Virus record (IMG/VR): IMGVR_UViG_3300048527_000022
Span: 1-47,802 of that record
Direction: 5' to 3' (one strand)
Length of the DNA stretch: 47,802 nucleotides
Origin: a virus
Shown here in pieces: positions 13,532 to 21,545 of the stretch (positions within the stretch are counted from its first letter, which is position 1; every line of letters starts with the position of its first letter). Under the pieces are notes generated by a model. That model saw only the letters and a program-made list of their open reading frames with translations. It was not told where the DNA came from and did no database searches. Made by a program: the position numbers and the translations under genes.

Positions 13532-15480
13532 TGCAAGTTCTAATCTATGACATCGAGACTATGCAGGAATTCTTCCTGATGAATGTCTGCGATCCTGAAA
13601 CCAAGGACTGTCACGAGTTTATGGTTAGCAAATGGCATAATAATCTTGATGCAATGGTTAAATTCATTGATGATCATAAAGATTTCTATTTCGTTGGCTA
13701 CAATAATCTACGATTTGATGCTCAAGTTGTAGAATGGATCCTTCGTAACTATGATAATTGGCACCACAAGGACAATCTAGAGATTACAGCTATGATTGCC
13801 CAGAAGGCTGCTGATGTGATCCATGATGCAAACTTTGAGGTGTTTCCTGAATTCAGAGAACAAGATTTGTCATTCAAACAAATAGATCTTTTCAAGGTGA
13901 ATCACTACGATAATAAGAATCGTATGGTTTCCTTGAAGAGACTAGAGTTTGAGATGGATCTTGAGAACATTGAAGAGATGCCTATTCACCATACAAAGGT
14001 GGATATGACACAGGAAGAGATTCAAATCACGCGTGACTATTGCAAGAATGACGTGTTTGCTACTTATGAGTTCTATAAGATAACTACAGGTCAGTGTGAT
14101 CATCCATTATACAAAGGCAACAATCAAATAGCACTAAGACAAGATATACAAGAAGAATTTGGTATACCATGTCTAAACTATTCTGATTCTAAGATTGGTG
14201 ATGAGATGATTAAGAAGTATTATTGCCAAGAGAAAAAGATACAATACTCTGATTTACCTAAGAAAGGTTTCTTTAGAAAAGAAATCAAGGTGAAGAACTG
14301 TATTGCACCGTATGTTACATTTAAAACTACACAGCTACAGACATTCCTAAAGAAAATGAAAGGAACAGTGCTGGGGCTGCAAGATGATTTTAAAGAACAT
14401 ATAGATTTCTATGGTAATACATATTCTTTTATGAAAGGTGGTTTACATACAGAGAATAAACCAGAAATATTTGAAGCAAATGAAGAATACGAAATCATTG
14501 ATTGGGATGTTAGCAGTTACTATCCTGCTATTATTATCAATAATGGTCGCTATCCCGCTCACCTTGGTAAAGAGTTTCTTGAGGGTTATAAACAAATGTT
14601 TAATAAGCGTTTGGAACTTAAACCGTTGGCTAAGAACGATAAGAAAATAGCTGGTATTGTAGGAGCACTGAAGTTAGCTGTAAACTCTGTCTATGGTAAA
14701 AGTTCTGATATGCAGAACTGGATCTATGATAGACAGTTGACTATGTTTACTACTATCACTGGTGAATTGTCTTTGATGATGTTAATCGAAGCATATGAAC
14801 TAGCTGGTATACATGCTATCTCTGCTAATACAGACGGTGTAACAATTAGAATTAAGAAAACCGACCTAGATAAAATGCACGAGATAAATGCGTGGTGGTC
14901 AGAACTAACACAATATGAGCTTGAACGTACCGACTATTCAAAGATTATTTTCTCAACAGTTAACGATTATCTCGCAGTTAAAACAGATGGAGGAATCAAG
15001 AAAAAAGGTGATTTCCTCACTGATTTTGAGCTCCATAAAAACAAGTCTGCTTGCATCGTCCCTATTGCTCTTGAAAGGTTCTTTATCAATGGTACCCCTA
15101 TTGATGATACCATTAATAGCCATAGAAATGTTTATGATTTTGCAATGCGTCAACGAGCTACACGGGATTTCCACTTCGAGGGGAAATCTGAGAAAGGAAC
15201 TACAATCTATAATAAGCTCATTAGGTTCTATGTTTCCAAAACTGGAGAGAAACTCTTAAAAGTTAAGAATGCTGATTCTACATCTGGTGCTGCACCAATA
15301 TCACAAGTGGAAGCTGGTGAATGGGTGATGACTGTATGTAATAAACTATCTAAAGATCATCCTATGGATAACATCAATAGAGAATATTATATAGAGCGTG
15401 CACAAAAAATGGTAGATAAGATACTACTTGGCGGAAGAAAGCCTATCTTTGTAGATCCAAATCAATTATCATTATTCTAA
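13531..15480 (+). CDS. Family B DNA polymerase, 649 aa
   Basis: Replicative DNA polymerase with an N-terminal 3'-5' exonuclease. Exo I is D7-x-E9 (YDIET), Exo II is likely NLRFDAQ, and the Exo III region is YCKNDVFATYEFY. Polymerase motif A is DVSSYYPAII with D326, motif B is KLAVNSVYGK from K381, and motif C is SANTDGV with D435. The first Asp of the usual DTDS motif is Asn433. At 649 aa it is short for the family, lacking long insertions. It heads the replication module and is translationally coupled to genes on both sides by one-base overlaps. Very likely the phage replicase. Confidence 0.9.
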   Translation: MQVLIYDIETMQEFFLMNVCDPETKDCHEFMVSKWHNNLDAMVKFIDDHKDFYFVGYNNLRFDAQVVEWILRNYDNWHHKDNLEITAMIAQKAADVIHDANFEVFPEFREQDLSFKQIDLFKVNHYDNKNRMVSLKRLEFEMDLENIEEMPIHHTKVDMTQEEIQITRDYCKNDVFATYEFYKITTGQCDHPLYKGNNQIALRQDIQEEFGIPCLNYSDSKIGDEMIKKYYCQEKKIQYSDLPKKGFFRKEIKVKNCIAPYVTFKTTQLQTFLKKMKGTVLGLQDDFKEHIDFYGNTYSFMKGGLHTENKPEIFEANEEYEIIDWDVSSYYPAIIINNGRYPAHLGKEFLEGYKQMFNKRLELKPLAKNDKKIAGIVGALKLAVNSVYGKSSDMQNWIYDRQLTMFTTITGELSLMMLIEAYELAGIHAISANTDGVTIRIKKTDLDKMHEINAWWSELTQYELERTDYSKIIFSTVNDYLAVKTDGGIKKKGDFLTDFELHKNKSACIVPIALERFFINGTPIDDTINSHRNVYDFAMRQRATRDFHFEGKSEKGTTIYNKLIRFYVSKTGEKLLKVKNADSTSGAAPISQVEAGEWVMTVCNKLSKDHPMDNINREYYIERAQKMVDKILLGGRKPIFVDPNQLSLF

Positions 15481-15866
15481 TGGCAGGAACAGAGAAACAA
15501 CGCGAAGAGATCAACAGGAAGTTGGTCTCTATGCAAATGGAGATGATAGGTCTCACGTATGAAGATGCTATGAATACAACAGAGTTCTGGCGTATTTATA
15601 GTTTAACTACAGAACAAACAGAAGCTTGGCGTAAGAAAGCTTTACCATTGATTAGAAAAACCTTCAAGGTTAATAAATCAAGAGGAGAGATGATTATGGC
15701 TATGTTTGAACTAGACTTAGGATTACGTATTTATGATCCTGTAGAAGTAGTAGAACATGATGTATGTCCTGGTCCTCATCTAGAAGATTTTTTTCATGCA
15801 AGACGTAAACATAAACCTACATTCTGGCAGAAAGTACAAAAGTTTTTCATTGGATATTATCAATGA
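15480..15866 (+). CDS. Hypothetical protein, 128 aa
   Basis: Not recognised. Soluble, helical N-terminal two thirds (EKQREEINRKLVSMQMEMIGLTYEDAMN, TEQTEAWRKKALPLIRKTFKVNKSRGEMIMAMFELDLGLRIYDP), then a short linker and a basic/aromatic C-terminus (FFHARRKHKPTFWQKVQKFFIGYYQ) that could be an amphipathic membrane or DNA anchor. Coupled to the polymerase by TAATG; a possible replisome accessory by position. Confidence 0.6.
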   Translation: MAGTEKQREEINRKLVSMQMEMIGLTYEDAMNTTEFWRIYSLTTEQTEAWRKKALPLIRKTFKVNKSRGEMIMAMFELDLGLRIYDPVEVVEHDVCPGPHLEDFFHARRKHKPTFWQKVQKFFIGYYQ

Positions 15867-16405
15867 AGAACTGGATCTTAGTGCTAGTTGTAGTTGTAGC
15901 AATTGCAAGTAGATTTATTATTACAGCTGGACCAGCTTGGGCTAACTTCTCACCACTAGGTGCGTTAGCTCTATATGCTGGCTACCATCACTTCTGGAAA
16001 GGATGGATTGCTACAGCTGTCAGTGTAGTGCTATCAAACATAGTGATAAACAATCTATTATACTCTCAGTATTATGATGGGTTCTCTTGGGGAATAGATG
16101 CAAACGTTATTTTGTTTGCAATGATTTCTATTATGGGACAATTAAAATCAGAGAATATAATTACATTGAGTATTGGTAGTGCTTTGATGTTCTTCCTACT
16201 ATCTAACGGATTGGTGTGGTCAGGAACTATGTACACACATGATATGAAAGGACTTATAGAGTGCTATACAGCAGCGTTACCATTCCTTGGTAATACACTA
16301 TCAAGTCAGTTTATATTTGGTGGATTATTCTTTGGTTTTCACAAAGTGTGCATTACTAATATAAACTATTTTGCCAAAGTCGGAAGTAAAAACGTGCCAA
16401 ATTAG
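15863..16405 (+). CDS. DUF6580-like integral membrane protein, 180 aa
   Basis: About five hydrophobic segments. The N-terminal pattern (ASRFIITAGPAWANFSPLGALALYAGYHHF) matches the DUF6580 family of bacterial membrane proteins, in which a helix is followed by a NFxPxGALALFxG motif. The family is common in Bacteroidota and resembles small-molecule transporter S-components, although its substrate is unknown. It overlaps the previous gene by 4 bases. Its presence in a replication operon suggests acquisition from a host and a metabolic or envelope function during infection. Confidence 0.65.
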   Translation: MKNWILVLVVVVAIASRFIITAGPAWANFSPLGALALYAGYHHFWKGWIATAVSVVLSNIVINNLLYSQYYDGFSWGIDANVILFAMISIMGQLKSENIITLSIGSALMFFLLSNGLVWSGTMYTHDMKGLIECYTAALPFLGNTLSSQFIFGGLFFGFHKVCITNINYFAKVGSKNVPN

Positions 16406-16411
16406 GAAGTC

Positions 16412-16443
16412 GTTACAAAATGTAACAGTTTACAAATTGTAAA
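16412..16443. promoter_or_regulatory. Tandem palindromes, operator-like
   Basis: GTTACA-AAA-TGTAAC (16412-16426) is followed at once by TTTAC-AAATT-GTAAA (16429-16443). Two related TTAC...GTAA palindromes 17 bases apart centre to centre could be a repressor operator, or a hairpin pair protecting the 3' end of the 15863-16405 transcript. Confidence 0.45.
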
Positions 16444-16454
16444 TGTTGACAAAA

Positions 16455-16487
16455 AAAAGCCTCAGAGAGATCTGGGGCTTTTCTTTT
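16455..16487. terminator. Bidirectional terminator
   Basis: AAAAGCCTCAG (16455-16465) pairs with CTGGGGCTTTT (16472-16482), 11 bp with one G-T. It is followed by CTTTTA on the + strand and preceded by eight A residues (T8 tract on the - strand). It can therefore end the + strand polymerase operon and the - strand microgene at 16486-16620. Confidence 0.9.
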
Positions 16488-16620
16488 ACACTTCCTTATC
16501 TAAAATCAAAGGCTTCATGTGTCTTCGTTCAGAACGAATGATTGTAGACTTTGAAAATTTAGAGAGTGTAGCTCCTAATGAAGAGCAGATTAGCATAACA
16601 GCGAGTAGTAAGTGTATCAT
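16486..16620 (-). CDS. Antisense-strand secreted or membrane microprotein, 44 aa
   Basis: A 44-codon ORF on the - strand inside a + strand block: MIHLLLAVMLICSSLGATLS is a signal peptide or membrane helix, followed by a basic tail (KFSKSTIIRSERRHMKPLILDKEV). Its stop meets the bidirectional terminator whose T8 tract faces this strand. On the - strand, TATCTTTG lies just upstream (16641-16648), matching the Bacteroidota -7 pattern TAnnTTTG. Independent gene with promoter and terminator seems plausible. Confidence 0.55.
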   Translation of the reverse strand: MIHLLLAVMLICSSLGATLSKFSKSTIIRSERRHMKPLILDKEV

Positions 16621-16640
16621 AGAAGTATAATTATTTTATA

Positions 16641-16648
16641 CAAAGATA
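16641..16648 (-). promoter_or_regulatory. Possible -7 promoter element (TATCTTTG)
   Basis: The - strand reads TATCTTTG, a match to the Bacteroidota TAnnTTTG element, 20 bases upstream of the microgene at 16620. No clear -33 TTTG is seen at the expected distance, so support is partial. Confidence 0.35.
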
Positions 16649-16690
16649 CAGTATTCAGTTGCATTATGCTAATAAGAATTGCATTTTACC

Positions 16691-16721
16691 AAGAACTTGA
16701 TAAAAGTTCTTTATTTATTTA
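16691..16721 (+). terminator. Stem-loop with U-rich tail
   Basis: AAGAACTT (16691-16698), loop GATAA, AAGTTCTT (16704-16711), then TATTTATTT. It sits 20 bases before the ATG at 16740, so it may be an attenuator in the leader of that operon. Confidence 0.6.
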
Positions 16722-16739
16722 CATTTTAAATAGCACACA

Positions 16740-16937
16740 ATGAAAATAAAAGTAGTAGAAGTTAGACAAGCTTATTATAAGGAAGGTCGAGATAGGATAA
16801 GTTTCACGTATAACCTGTATATAGATGATATATACGAACGATCATTTCATCTTCAGGATGCTGCAATTAATTACATTTCTTATCTTAAAGAAAAGAAAAA
16901 TGATTACGAAAAAACAATTATAGAAAAAGAAATATGA
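16740..16937 (+). CDS. Hypothetical protein, 65 aa
   Basis: Not recognised. A small alpha/beta protein: strands at the start (KIKVVEVRQAYY, ISFTYNLYIDDIYERSF) and a charged helix at the end (INYISYLKEKKNDYEKTIIEKEI). ATG after tagcacaca. It overlaps the phosphatase gene by 4 bases. Confidence 0.6.
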   Translation: MKIKVVEVRQAYYKEGRDRISFTYNLYIDDIYERSFHLQDAAINYISYLKEKKNDYEKTIIEKEI

Positions 16938-17668
16938 AAACATTAGTACTAGGGGACACACATGGTCGTCCGTATTGGAAAGAGATTATAGCAAAAGAAA
17001 ATCCACATAGAGTGATATTTATTGGAGACTACTTTGATAGCTATGATAATTATACAGCTGCTGAGCAGATGGATAATTTTAAACAGATTGTAGAATACAA
17101 ACAATCAGGACAAGCTGAGGTAATAATGTTAGTTGGTAATCATGACTATCACTACATGCGAGGTGTATCTGAGCATTATTCAGGATATCAGAGAGGTGCT
17201 GCACCTGCTATACAGCAATTACTAGAAGATAACAAAGAACATCTACAGATGTGTTATCAATTAATTGATTTTGTATTTAGTCATGCTGGTATTAGTCACG
17301 ATTGGTTAACTATTCATGGCTATAGCATAGAACATGATCTTATAGAATGGGTTAATGATAAGTTTAAATTCACTCCTAAAGTATTTGAGTTTGCAGGATG
17401 GGAACCTCATGGAGATAGTCCAACATCATCTCCTATTTGGATTAGACCGTTATCATTACTAAGATCAAATACTGACACTCATTTACAAGAGCATTTTGTT
17501 CAAGTGGTGGGACACACTCAAGTTAAAGAAATAAAGTTAACTGGCAATGCTACTATTGGTGAATACTATCTTATTGATACACTAGGTACATCAGGCCAAT
17601 ACATGGTTATTGACATCACTTTAGATGGAGATGAAATAACATTTCCTGTATATAAAAAAGAAGAATAA
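16934..17668 (+). CDS. Calcineurin-like metallophosphatase, 244 aa
   Basis: Signature metal-binding motifs in order: GDTHGR (residues 7-12), GDYFD (31-35), GNHD (68-71), SHAG with H117, and a late GHT (VVGHTQ). This is the PPP-like layout of phage serine/threonine or dinucleotide phosphatases (lambda phosphatase type), binding two metal ions. The substrate could be phosphoproteins or nucleotides; the sequence does not decide. Coupled by a 4-base overlap to the preceding small gene and positioned among replication genes. Confidence 0.85.
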   Translation: MKTLVLGDTHGRPYWKEIIAKENPHRVIFIGDYFDSYDNYTAAEQMDNFKQIVEYKQSGQAEVIMLVGNHDYHYMRGVSEHYSGYQRGAAPAIQQLLEDNKEHLQMCYQLIDFVFSHAGISHDWLTIHGYSIEHDLIEWVNDKFKFTPKVFEFAGWEPHGDSPTSSPIWIRPLSLLRSNTDTHLQEHFVQVVGHTQVKEIKLTGNATIGEYYLIDTLGTSGQYMVIDITLDGDEITFPVYKKEE

Positions 17669-17669
17669 C

Positions 17670-17885
17670 ATGGAAGATTATGAGTATGCCGCAGCCAAAG
17701 ATTTTGTATATTTGTTGGCTGATCAGATGCTAGACGAGCATCTACCAAGAATTGAAGTTATAGATCAAGATAAAGTATTTAAAGATGAAGATAGACATAA
17801 GCATAGAACAGTTCGAAGACATGATAGCCAAAGGATACACGATGGACATGGTGTTTCTGCTCTTGATGATTCACGAACAGTATGA
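17670..17885 (+). CDS. Hypothetical protein with long 3' overlap, 71 aa
   Basis: It starts one base after the phosphatase stop. The first ~38 residues (MEDYEYAAAKDFVYLLADQMLDEHL) look like normal protein; the last ~33 (HRTVRRHDSQRIHDGHG) lie in a 101-base overlap, in another frame, with the next gene and have atypical composition. Either a real overlap, or the C-terminal part is a by-product of a frameshift. Function unknown. Confidence 0.45.
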   Translation: MEDYEYAAAKDFVYLLADQMLDEHLPRIEVIDQDKVFKDEDRHKHRTVRRHDSQRIHDGHGVSALDDSRTV

Positions 17886-18408
17886 TGTTAGACTGATATC
17901 TGAAGACAATCCTAAATTACAAATCTTGTGTCAGTCAATCCATAGAAAGGGATTGATTACATCAGAGTATAAGATAACAGAAACAGGAACTAAGCTACTG
18001 GAGTATCTGAAAGCTAAAACCCGACAGAAGTTCGTAAAGCCCAAGATTTCAGCACAAGAGTTTGATGACTGGTGGGATGCTTACCCTGGAACTGATTCCT
18101 TTGAATATCTAGGAGTTAAGTTTCAGGGAAGCCGCTCCCTTCGTTCTGGTAAAGAAGACTGTAGAATTAAGTTTAATGTAATTTTATCAGAGAAAGAATA
18201 CACAGCACAAGAATTGATAGATGCAATGAAACATGATGTACACTTGAAGAAAGAAGCATCGTACAAAGAGAAGAAGAATAAACTATCGTTTATGCAGAAC
18301 TCTTTGACATATCTTAATCAAAGAAGTTATGAACCATTCATTGAATTGATTAGAGCTGGTGCAGTAGTTAAACAATCAGTTAAACCAGTAGGAGGAACAG
18401 ACATTTAA
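17785..18408 (+). CDS. Putative replication-associated protein, 207 aa
   Basis: The N-terminal ~85 residues look like a winged-helix unit (SIEQFEDMIAKGYTMDMVFLLLMIHEQYD, then KGLITSEYKITETGTKLLEYL). The C-terminal part has the pattern WWDAYPGTDSFEYLGVKFQGSRSLR followed by a helical domain. Similar arrangements occur in phage proteins encoded beside DnaB-like helicases that act as helicase loaders or replisome organisers. The location two genes upstream of the helicase supports that. No ATPase motif is present. Confidence 0.55.
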   Translation: MKIDISIEQFEDMIAKGYTMDMVFLLLMIHEQYDVRLISEDNPKLQILCQSIHRKGLITSEYKITETGTKLLEYLKAKTRQKFVKPKISAQEFDDWWDAYPGTDSFEYLGVKFQGSRSLRSGKEDCRIKFNVILSEKEYTAQELIDAMKHDVHLKKEASYKEKKNKLSFMQNSLTYLNQRSYEPFIELIRAGAVVKQSVKPVGGTDI

Positions 18409-18421
18409 AAAGAGATATATT

Positions 18422-18658
18422 ATGACACCAAAAGAAAAGGCAGTAGAACTTGTTTCAAAATTTGAAGAATCACTATTTGGATATAATGTTTTATTTGATG
18501 AGGATTATGTTAAATGTATGAATTTTGCATTAATAGCAGTAGATGAAATAATACGAACATTAAATTGTGACCTTCAAGAATCAGATTTACGAGGGCTTGG
18601 GTTAATTAATTTAATTCTGTATTGGCAAGAAGTTAAACAAGAAATAGAAAAGCTATGA
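18422..18658 (+). CDS. Hypothetical helical protein, 78 aa
   Basis: The layout TPKEKAVELVSKFEESL...KCMNFALIAVDEIIRTL...YWQEVKQEIEKL is a recurrent small phage protein (helical, a Cys-bearing middle helix, ending in YW-x-EVKxEIEKL). Its function is not established. ATG after agagatatatt; overlaps the helicase gene by 4 bases. Confidence 0.65.
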   Translation: MTPKEKAVELVSKFEESLFGYNVLFDEDYVKCMNFALIAVDEIIRTLNCDLQESDLRGLGLINLILYWQEVKQEIEKL

Positions 18659-19722
18659 GTTTTCAAGATTTAAAATTAGCTGTAGAAGATGGCTTGAGTG
18701 GTAAGAACGGTGGTATACCTATGGGGTTTGATAGACTGAATAGATACATTGGTATTCGTAAGTCTATGTATACTCTTGTAGGTGGACTAACTGGTTCTGG
18801 TAAAACTTCATTCATCGATGATGCGTATGTACTAAATCCATTTGATTGGTCTTTATCACCAGAGGGACAAACGTCTGGGATTAATCTAAAGATTATCTAT
18901 AGATCAATGGAGCGTAGTAGAACCTACAAGTATGCCAAATGGATTAGCCGTAAGATCTTTCTAGATCAAGGCATTATTATTCCTGTAGGCAAGATGTTAG
19001 GTTGGACTGATAAGATGAGTCACGATGAGCATGATCTATTCTTACAGTATGAGGAGTATGGTGAAATGATGAAAGAGAAAATCACTATCATCGATGGGCC
19101 AGAGAATCCTGTAGGTATAGCAAAAGAACTTAGAGATCATGCTATGGAACGTGGTGAAGTTATTGAAGTGGATAAATGGAATAAGAAATATATTCCTAAT
19201 GATCCTAATGAAATAACTCTTGTAGTTGTTGATCACATTGGTTTGCTCAAGCTTACTAAAGATCATCCTACAAAGAAAGCTTCTATAGATAAGATGTCTG
19301 ATGAGCTGCGTTACGCCAGGGACTTCTATGGTTATAGTCCAGTGGTAGTATCTCAGTTCAATCGTGACATTGCTAATCCTATGCGTATTAAGAATGGTGA
19401 TGTAGAACCTCAGCTAGAGGATTTTGCAGACAGTTCAAGCACACAGAACGATGCTGATGTTGTGTTGGCATTATTTGATCCTATGCGTTACAAGGTTGAA
19501 GATCCTAGTGGATATCAACTAGAGAAACTAAAGGATGAATATGGTGCAAAGTATTATCGTTCCGTAAGACTAATTAAGAATAGTTATGGCGAGGATGATG
19601 TACGAATAGGTTTGGGCTTTCTTGGTCAGATTGGTATGTTCAAAGAACTACCAAGAAGAAAAGACATGACTGAATCTGATTATGAATCAGTAGTAAATAA
19701 AACATTCTTTTTACAACAATGA
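18655..19722 (+). CDS. DnaB-like replicative helicase (RecA-fold ATPase), 355 aa
   Basis: Walker A GGLTGSGKT at residues 43-51, Walker B with VVVDHIG at about 195-200, the lysine/arginine-rich region and a glutamine-containing motif (VVVSQFNRD) typical of DnaB C-terminal domains. The usual N-terminal primase-interaction domain is absent, giving 355 aa. Expected to unwind the fork as a hexamer, working with the polymerase and the primase encoded nearby. It overlaps both neighbours by 4 bases. Confidence 0.8.
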   Translation: MSFQDLKLAVEDGLSGKNGGIPMGFDRLNRYIGIRKSMYTLVGGLTGSGKTSFIDDAYVLNPFDWSLSPEGQTSGINLKIIYRSMERSRTYKYAKWISRKIFLDQGIIIPVGKMLGWTDKMSHDEHDLFLQYEEYGEMMKEKITIIDGPENPVGIAKELRDHAMERGEVIEVDKWNKKYIPNDPNEITLVVVDHIGLLKLTKDHPTKKASIDKMSDELRYARDFYGYSPVVVSQFNRDIANPMRIKNGDVEPQLEDFADSSSTQNDADVVLALFDPMRYKVEDPSGYQLEKLKDEYGAKYYRSVRLIKNSYGEDDVRIGLGFLGQIGMFKELPRRKDMTESDYESVVNKTFFLQQ

Positions 19723-20810
19723 GTTTAAGAGATAAACGACAGAAAGAGTTTGCTGATATCTGGATGGAAAAGAAATGGGGTATCCTCAATCTATGTCCTA
19801 GATTTGGTAAAATCTACACAACGATTAACATACTAGATAAGTTTAAGCCTGATATATCTATCTTGATTGCTTATCCAGATGCTAAGATTAAAGACTCTTG
19901 GGAACAAGATTTTGAAACAAGAGGGTATAAGAATCCTAACATAACTTATACAACACACTTGTCAATGCATAAATATGCAGAAGAATTATATGACATGGTG
20001 ATTATAGATGAGATACATTTGTTGTCAGATAACCAACTAGATGCTGCCTATCAGTTAACACTGAAGAACAAGCATATATTAGGACTTACAGGAACTCTAT
20101 CCTCATGGACAGAAGCAGAACTACATCAAAGACTAGACTTACCAGTGTTAGCTCACTATCCTATCGAGCAGGCTATAGAAGAAGGAGTTATTGTGGACTA
20201 TCAAATCACAGTGCTTAAAGTTCCTTTGGATAACAAAGTTATCATGCCAATCAAAGGTAAAGAGAGAACTGAGAAAAAGCATTTCGATGCTTGTAGTTGG
20301 GTGATTGATAAGTTAGAAAGAGAGGGTAAGAATACAATGATGCTACGCCTGAAGAGAATGAGACTCATTCAAAACAGTATAGCAAAACTTGCACTCACTA
20401 GACAGCTTCTACAGAAGTATAACCAGGAACGTGTTCTTGTATTCTGTGGTACAACAGACATGGCTGATAGCTTAGGCATAGCCTCACATCATAGTAAATC
20501 AGGAGATAAGGAAGCTTTCAAAAGATTTGCAGAGGGTGAGGGTAATCACATGGCTGTAGTAAAGATTGGCAATACAGGTGTAACCTATAAGCCTCTCAAC
20601 AAAGTGGTATTGAATTACTTCGATAGTAATGCAGAAAACTTGGCTCAAAAGGTCAATAGATGTATGGCTATGGAGTATAATAATCCAGACAAGAAAGCAG
20701 ACATTTACATCATTTCTACAGATGAACCTGTGGAAGAAAAGTGGTTAAATAAAGCTCTAGAATTCTTTGACAAAGAGAAAATTAGGGTTGTAAATGTTAG
20801 CAGAAATTAG
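19719..20810 (+). CDS. Superfamily 2 DNA/RNA helicase, 363 aa
   Basis: Helicase domain 1 includes a P-loop-like CPRFGKI (residues 26-32), IDEIH (DEIH box at 97-100) and a motif III-like LTGT. Domain 2 contains VLVFCGTTD, GNTGVTY and a motif VI-like QKVNRCMAM. In the P-loop the usual Thr/Ser after Lys is Ile32, which should weaken magnesium coordination. Such compact SF2 helicases occur in crAss-like phage replication modules. It overlaps the DnaB-like gene by 4 bases. Confidence 0.8.
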   Translation: MSLRDKRQKEFADIWMEKKWGILNLCPRFGKIYTTINILDKFKPDISILIAYPDAKIKDSWEQDFETRGYKNPNITYTTHLSMHKYAEELYDMVIIDEIHLLSDNQLDAAYQLTLKNKHILGLTGTLSSWTEAELHQRLDLPVLAHYPIEQAIEEGVIVDYQITVLKVPLDNKVIMPIKGKERTEKKHFDACSWVIDKLEREGKNTMMLRLKRMRLIQNSIAKLALTRQLLQKYNQERVLVFCGTTDMADSLGIASHHSKSGDKEAFKRFAEGEGNHMAVVKIGNTGVTYKPLNKVVLNYFDSNAENLAQKVNRCMAMEYNNPDKKADIYIISTDEPVEEKWLNKALEFFDKEKIRVVNVSRN

Positions 20811-20847
20811 TAATTTAGAGTATTAATTAACAACAAAATAACTAAAT

Positions 20848-21519
20848 ATGAGCTCAAAGTTAATCGGGGTTGTAGGGCCTACAGGAACGGGAAAATCCAC
20901 ATCCATCAAGCACCTAGATCCAAAAGAAACGTACATCATTAACGTTGCAAAGAAAGAATTACCATTCAAAGGTTCTGAGAAACTGTATAATGCAGAGAAT
21001 AAGAACTATGCAGAGTTAGATGACGCAATTGATATCTCACGTAGATTACGTGCTATATCAGATAAGGCACCACACATTAAGAATATCGTGATTGAGGATT
21101 CAAACTACATCATGGGTTTCAATATGGTTGCACGTGCTACAGAAAAAGGTTACGAGAAGTTTACAATTATGGCGAGAGACATGGTAGATTTATTCCGTGA
21201 AGCTCGTAACTTACGTGACGATTTGAAAGTGTTCTATTTCACACACCCAGAAACTGTAGAAGATGGTGGTGAGATTGTAGGATACAAGATTAAAACTGCT
21301 GGTAAATTGATTGACAACCAAATTGTATTAGAAGGATTACTTACAATCTGTCTATACACAAACGTTGAGGAATCAAAAGACGGTACTATCACCTATAGCT
21401 TCGTAACTAATCGTTACAGGAAGTTCCCAGCCAAGAGTCCTGATGGAATGTTCAGTGAAATCATGATTCCTAATAACTTGCAAGATGTTGCAAACACAAT
21501 TGATGAGTATTACAAATAA
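20848..21519 (+). CDS. Sak4-like RecA-fold ATPase (AAA_24), 223 aa
   Basis: Walker A GPTGTGKS at residues 10-17, Walker B-like strand IKNIVIEDSN at ~73-82, and a conserved threonine-histidine sensor strand (VFYFTHPET). This matches the small RecA-like Sak4/AAA_24 ATPases found beside a single-stranded DNA-binding protein in many phages, where they promote strand annealing. The next gene is an SSB-like protein, as expected. The leader is A-rich (acaaaataactaaat). Confidence 0.75.
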   Translation: MSSKLIGVVGPTGTGKSTSIKHLDPKETYIINVAKKELPFKGSEKLYNAENKNYAELDDAIDISRRLRAISDKAPHIKNIVIEDSNYIMGFNMVARATEKGYEKFTIMARDMVDLFREARNLRDDLKVFYFTHPETVEDGGEIVGYKIKTAGKLIDNQIVLEGLLTICLYTNVEESKDGTITYSFVTNRYRKFPAKSPDGMFSEIMIPNNLQDVANTIDEYYK

Positions 21520-21545
21520 AGTTAAACTATAAACAAAGTAAAATT

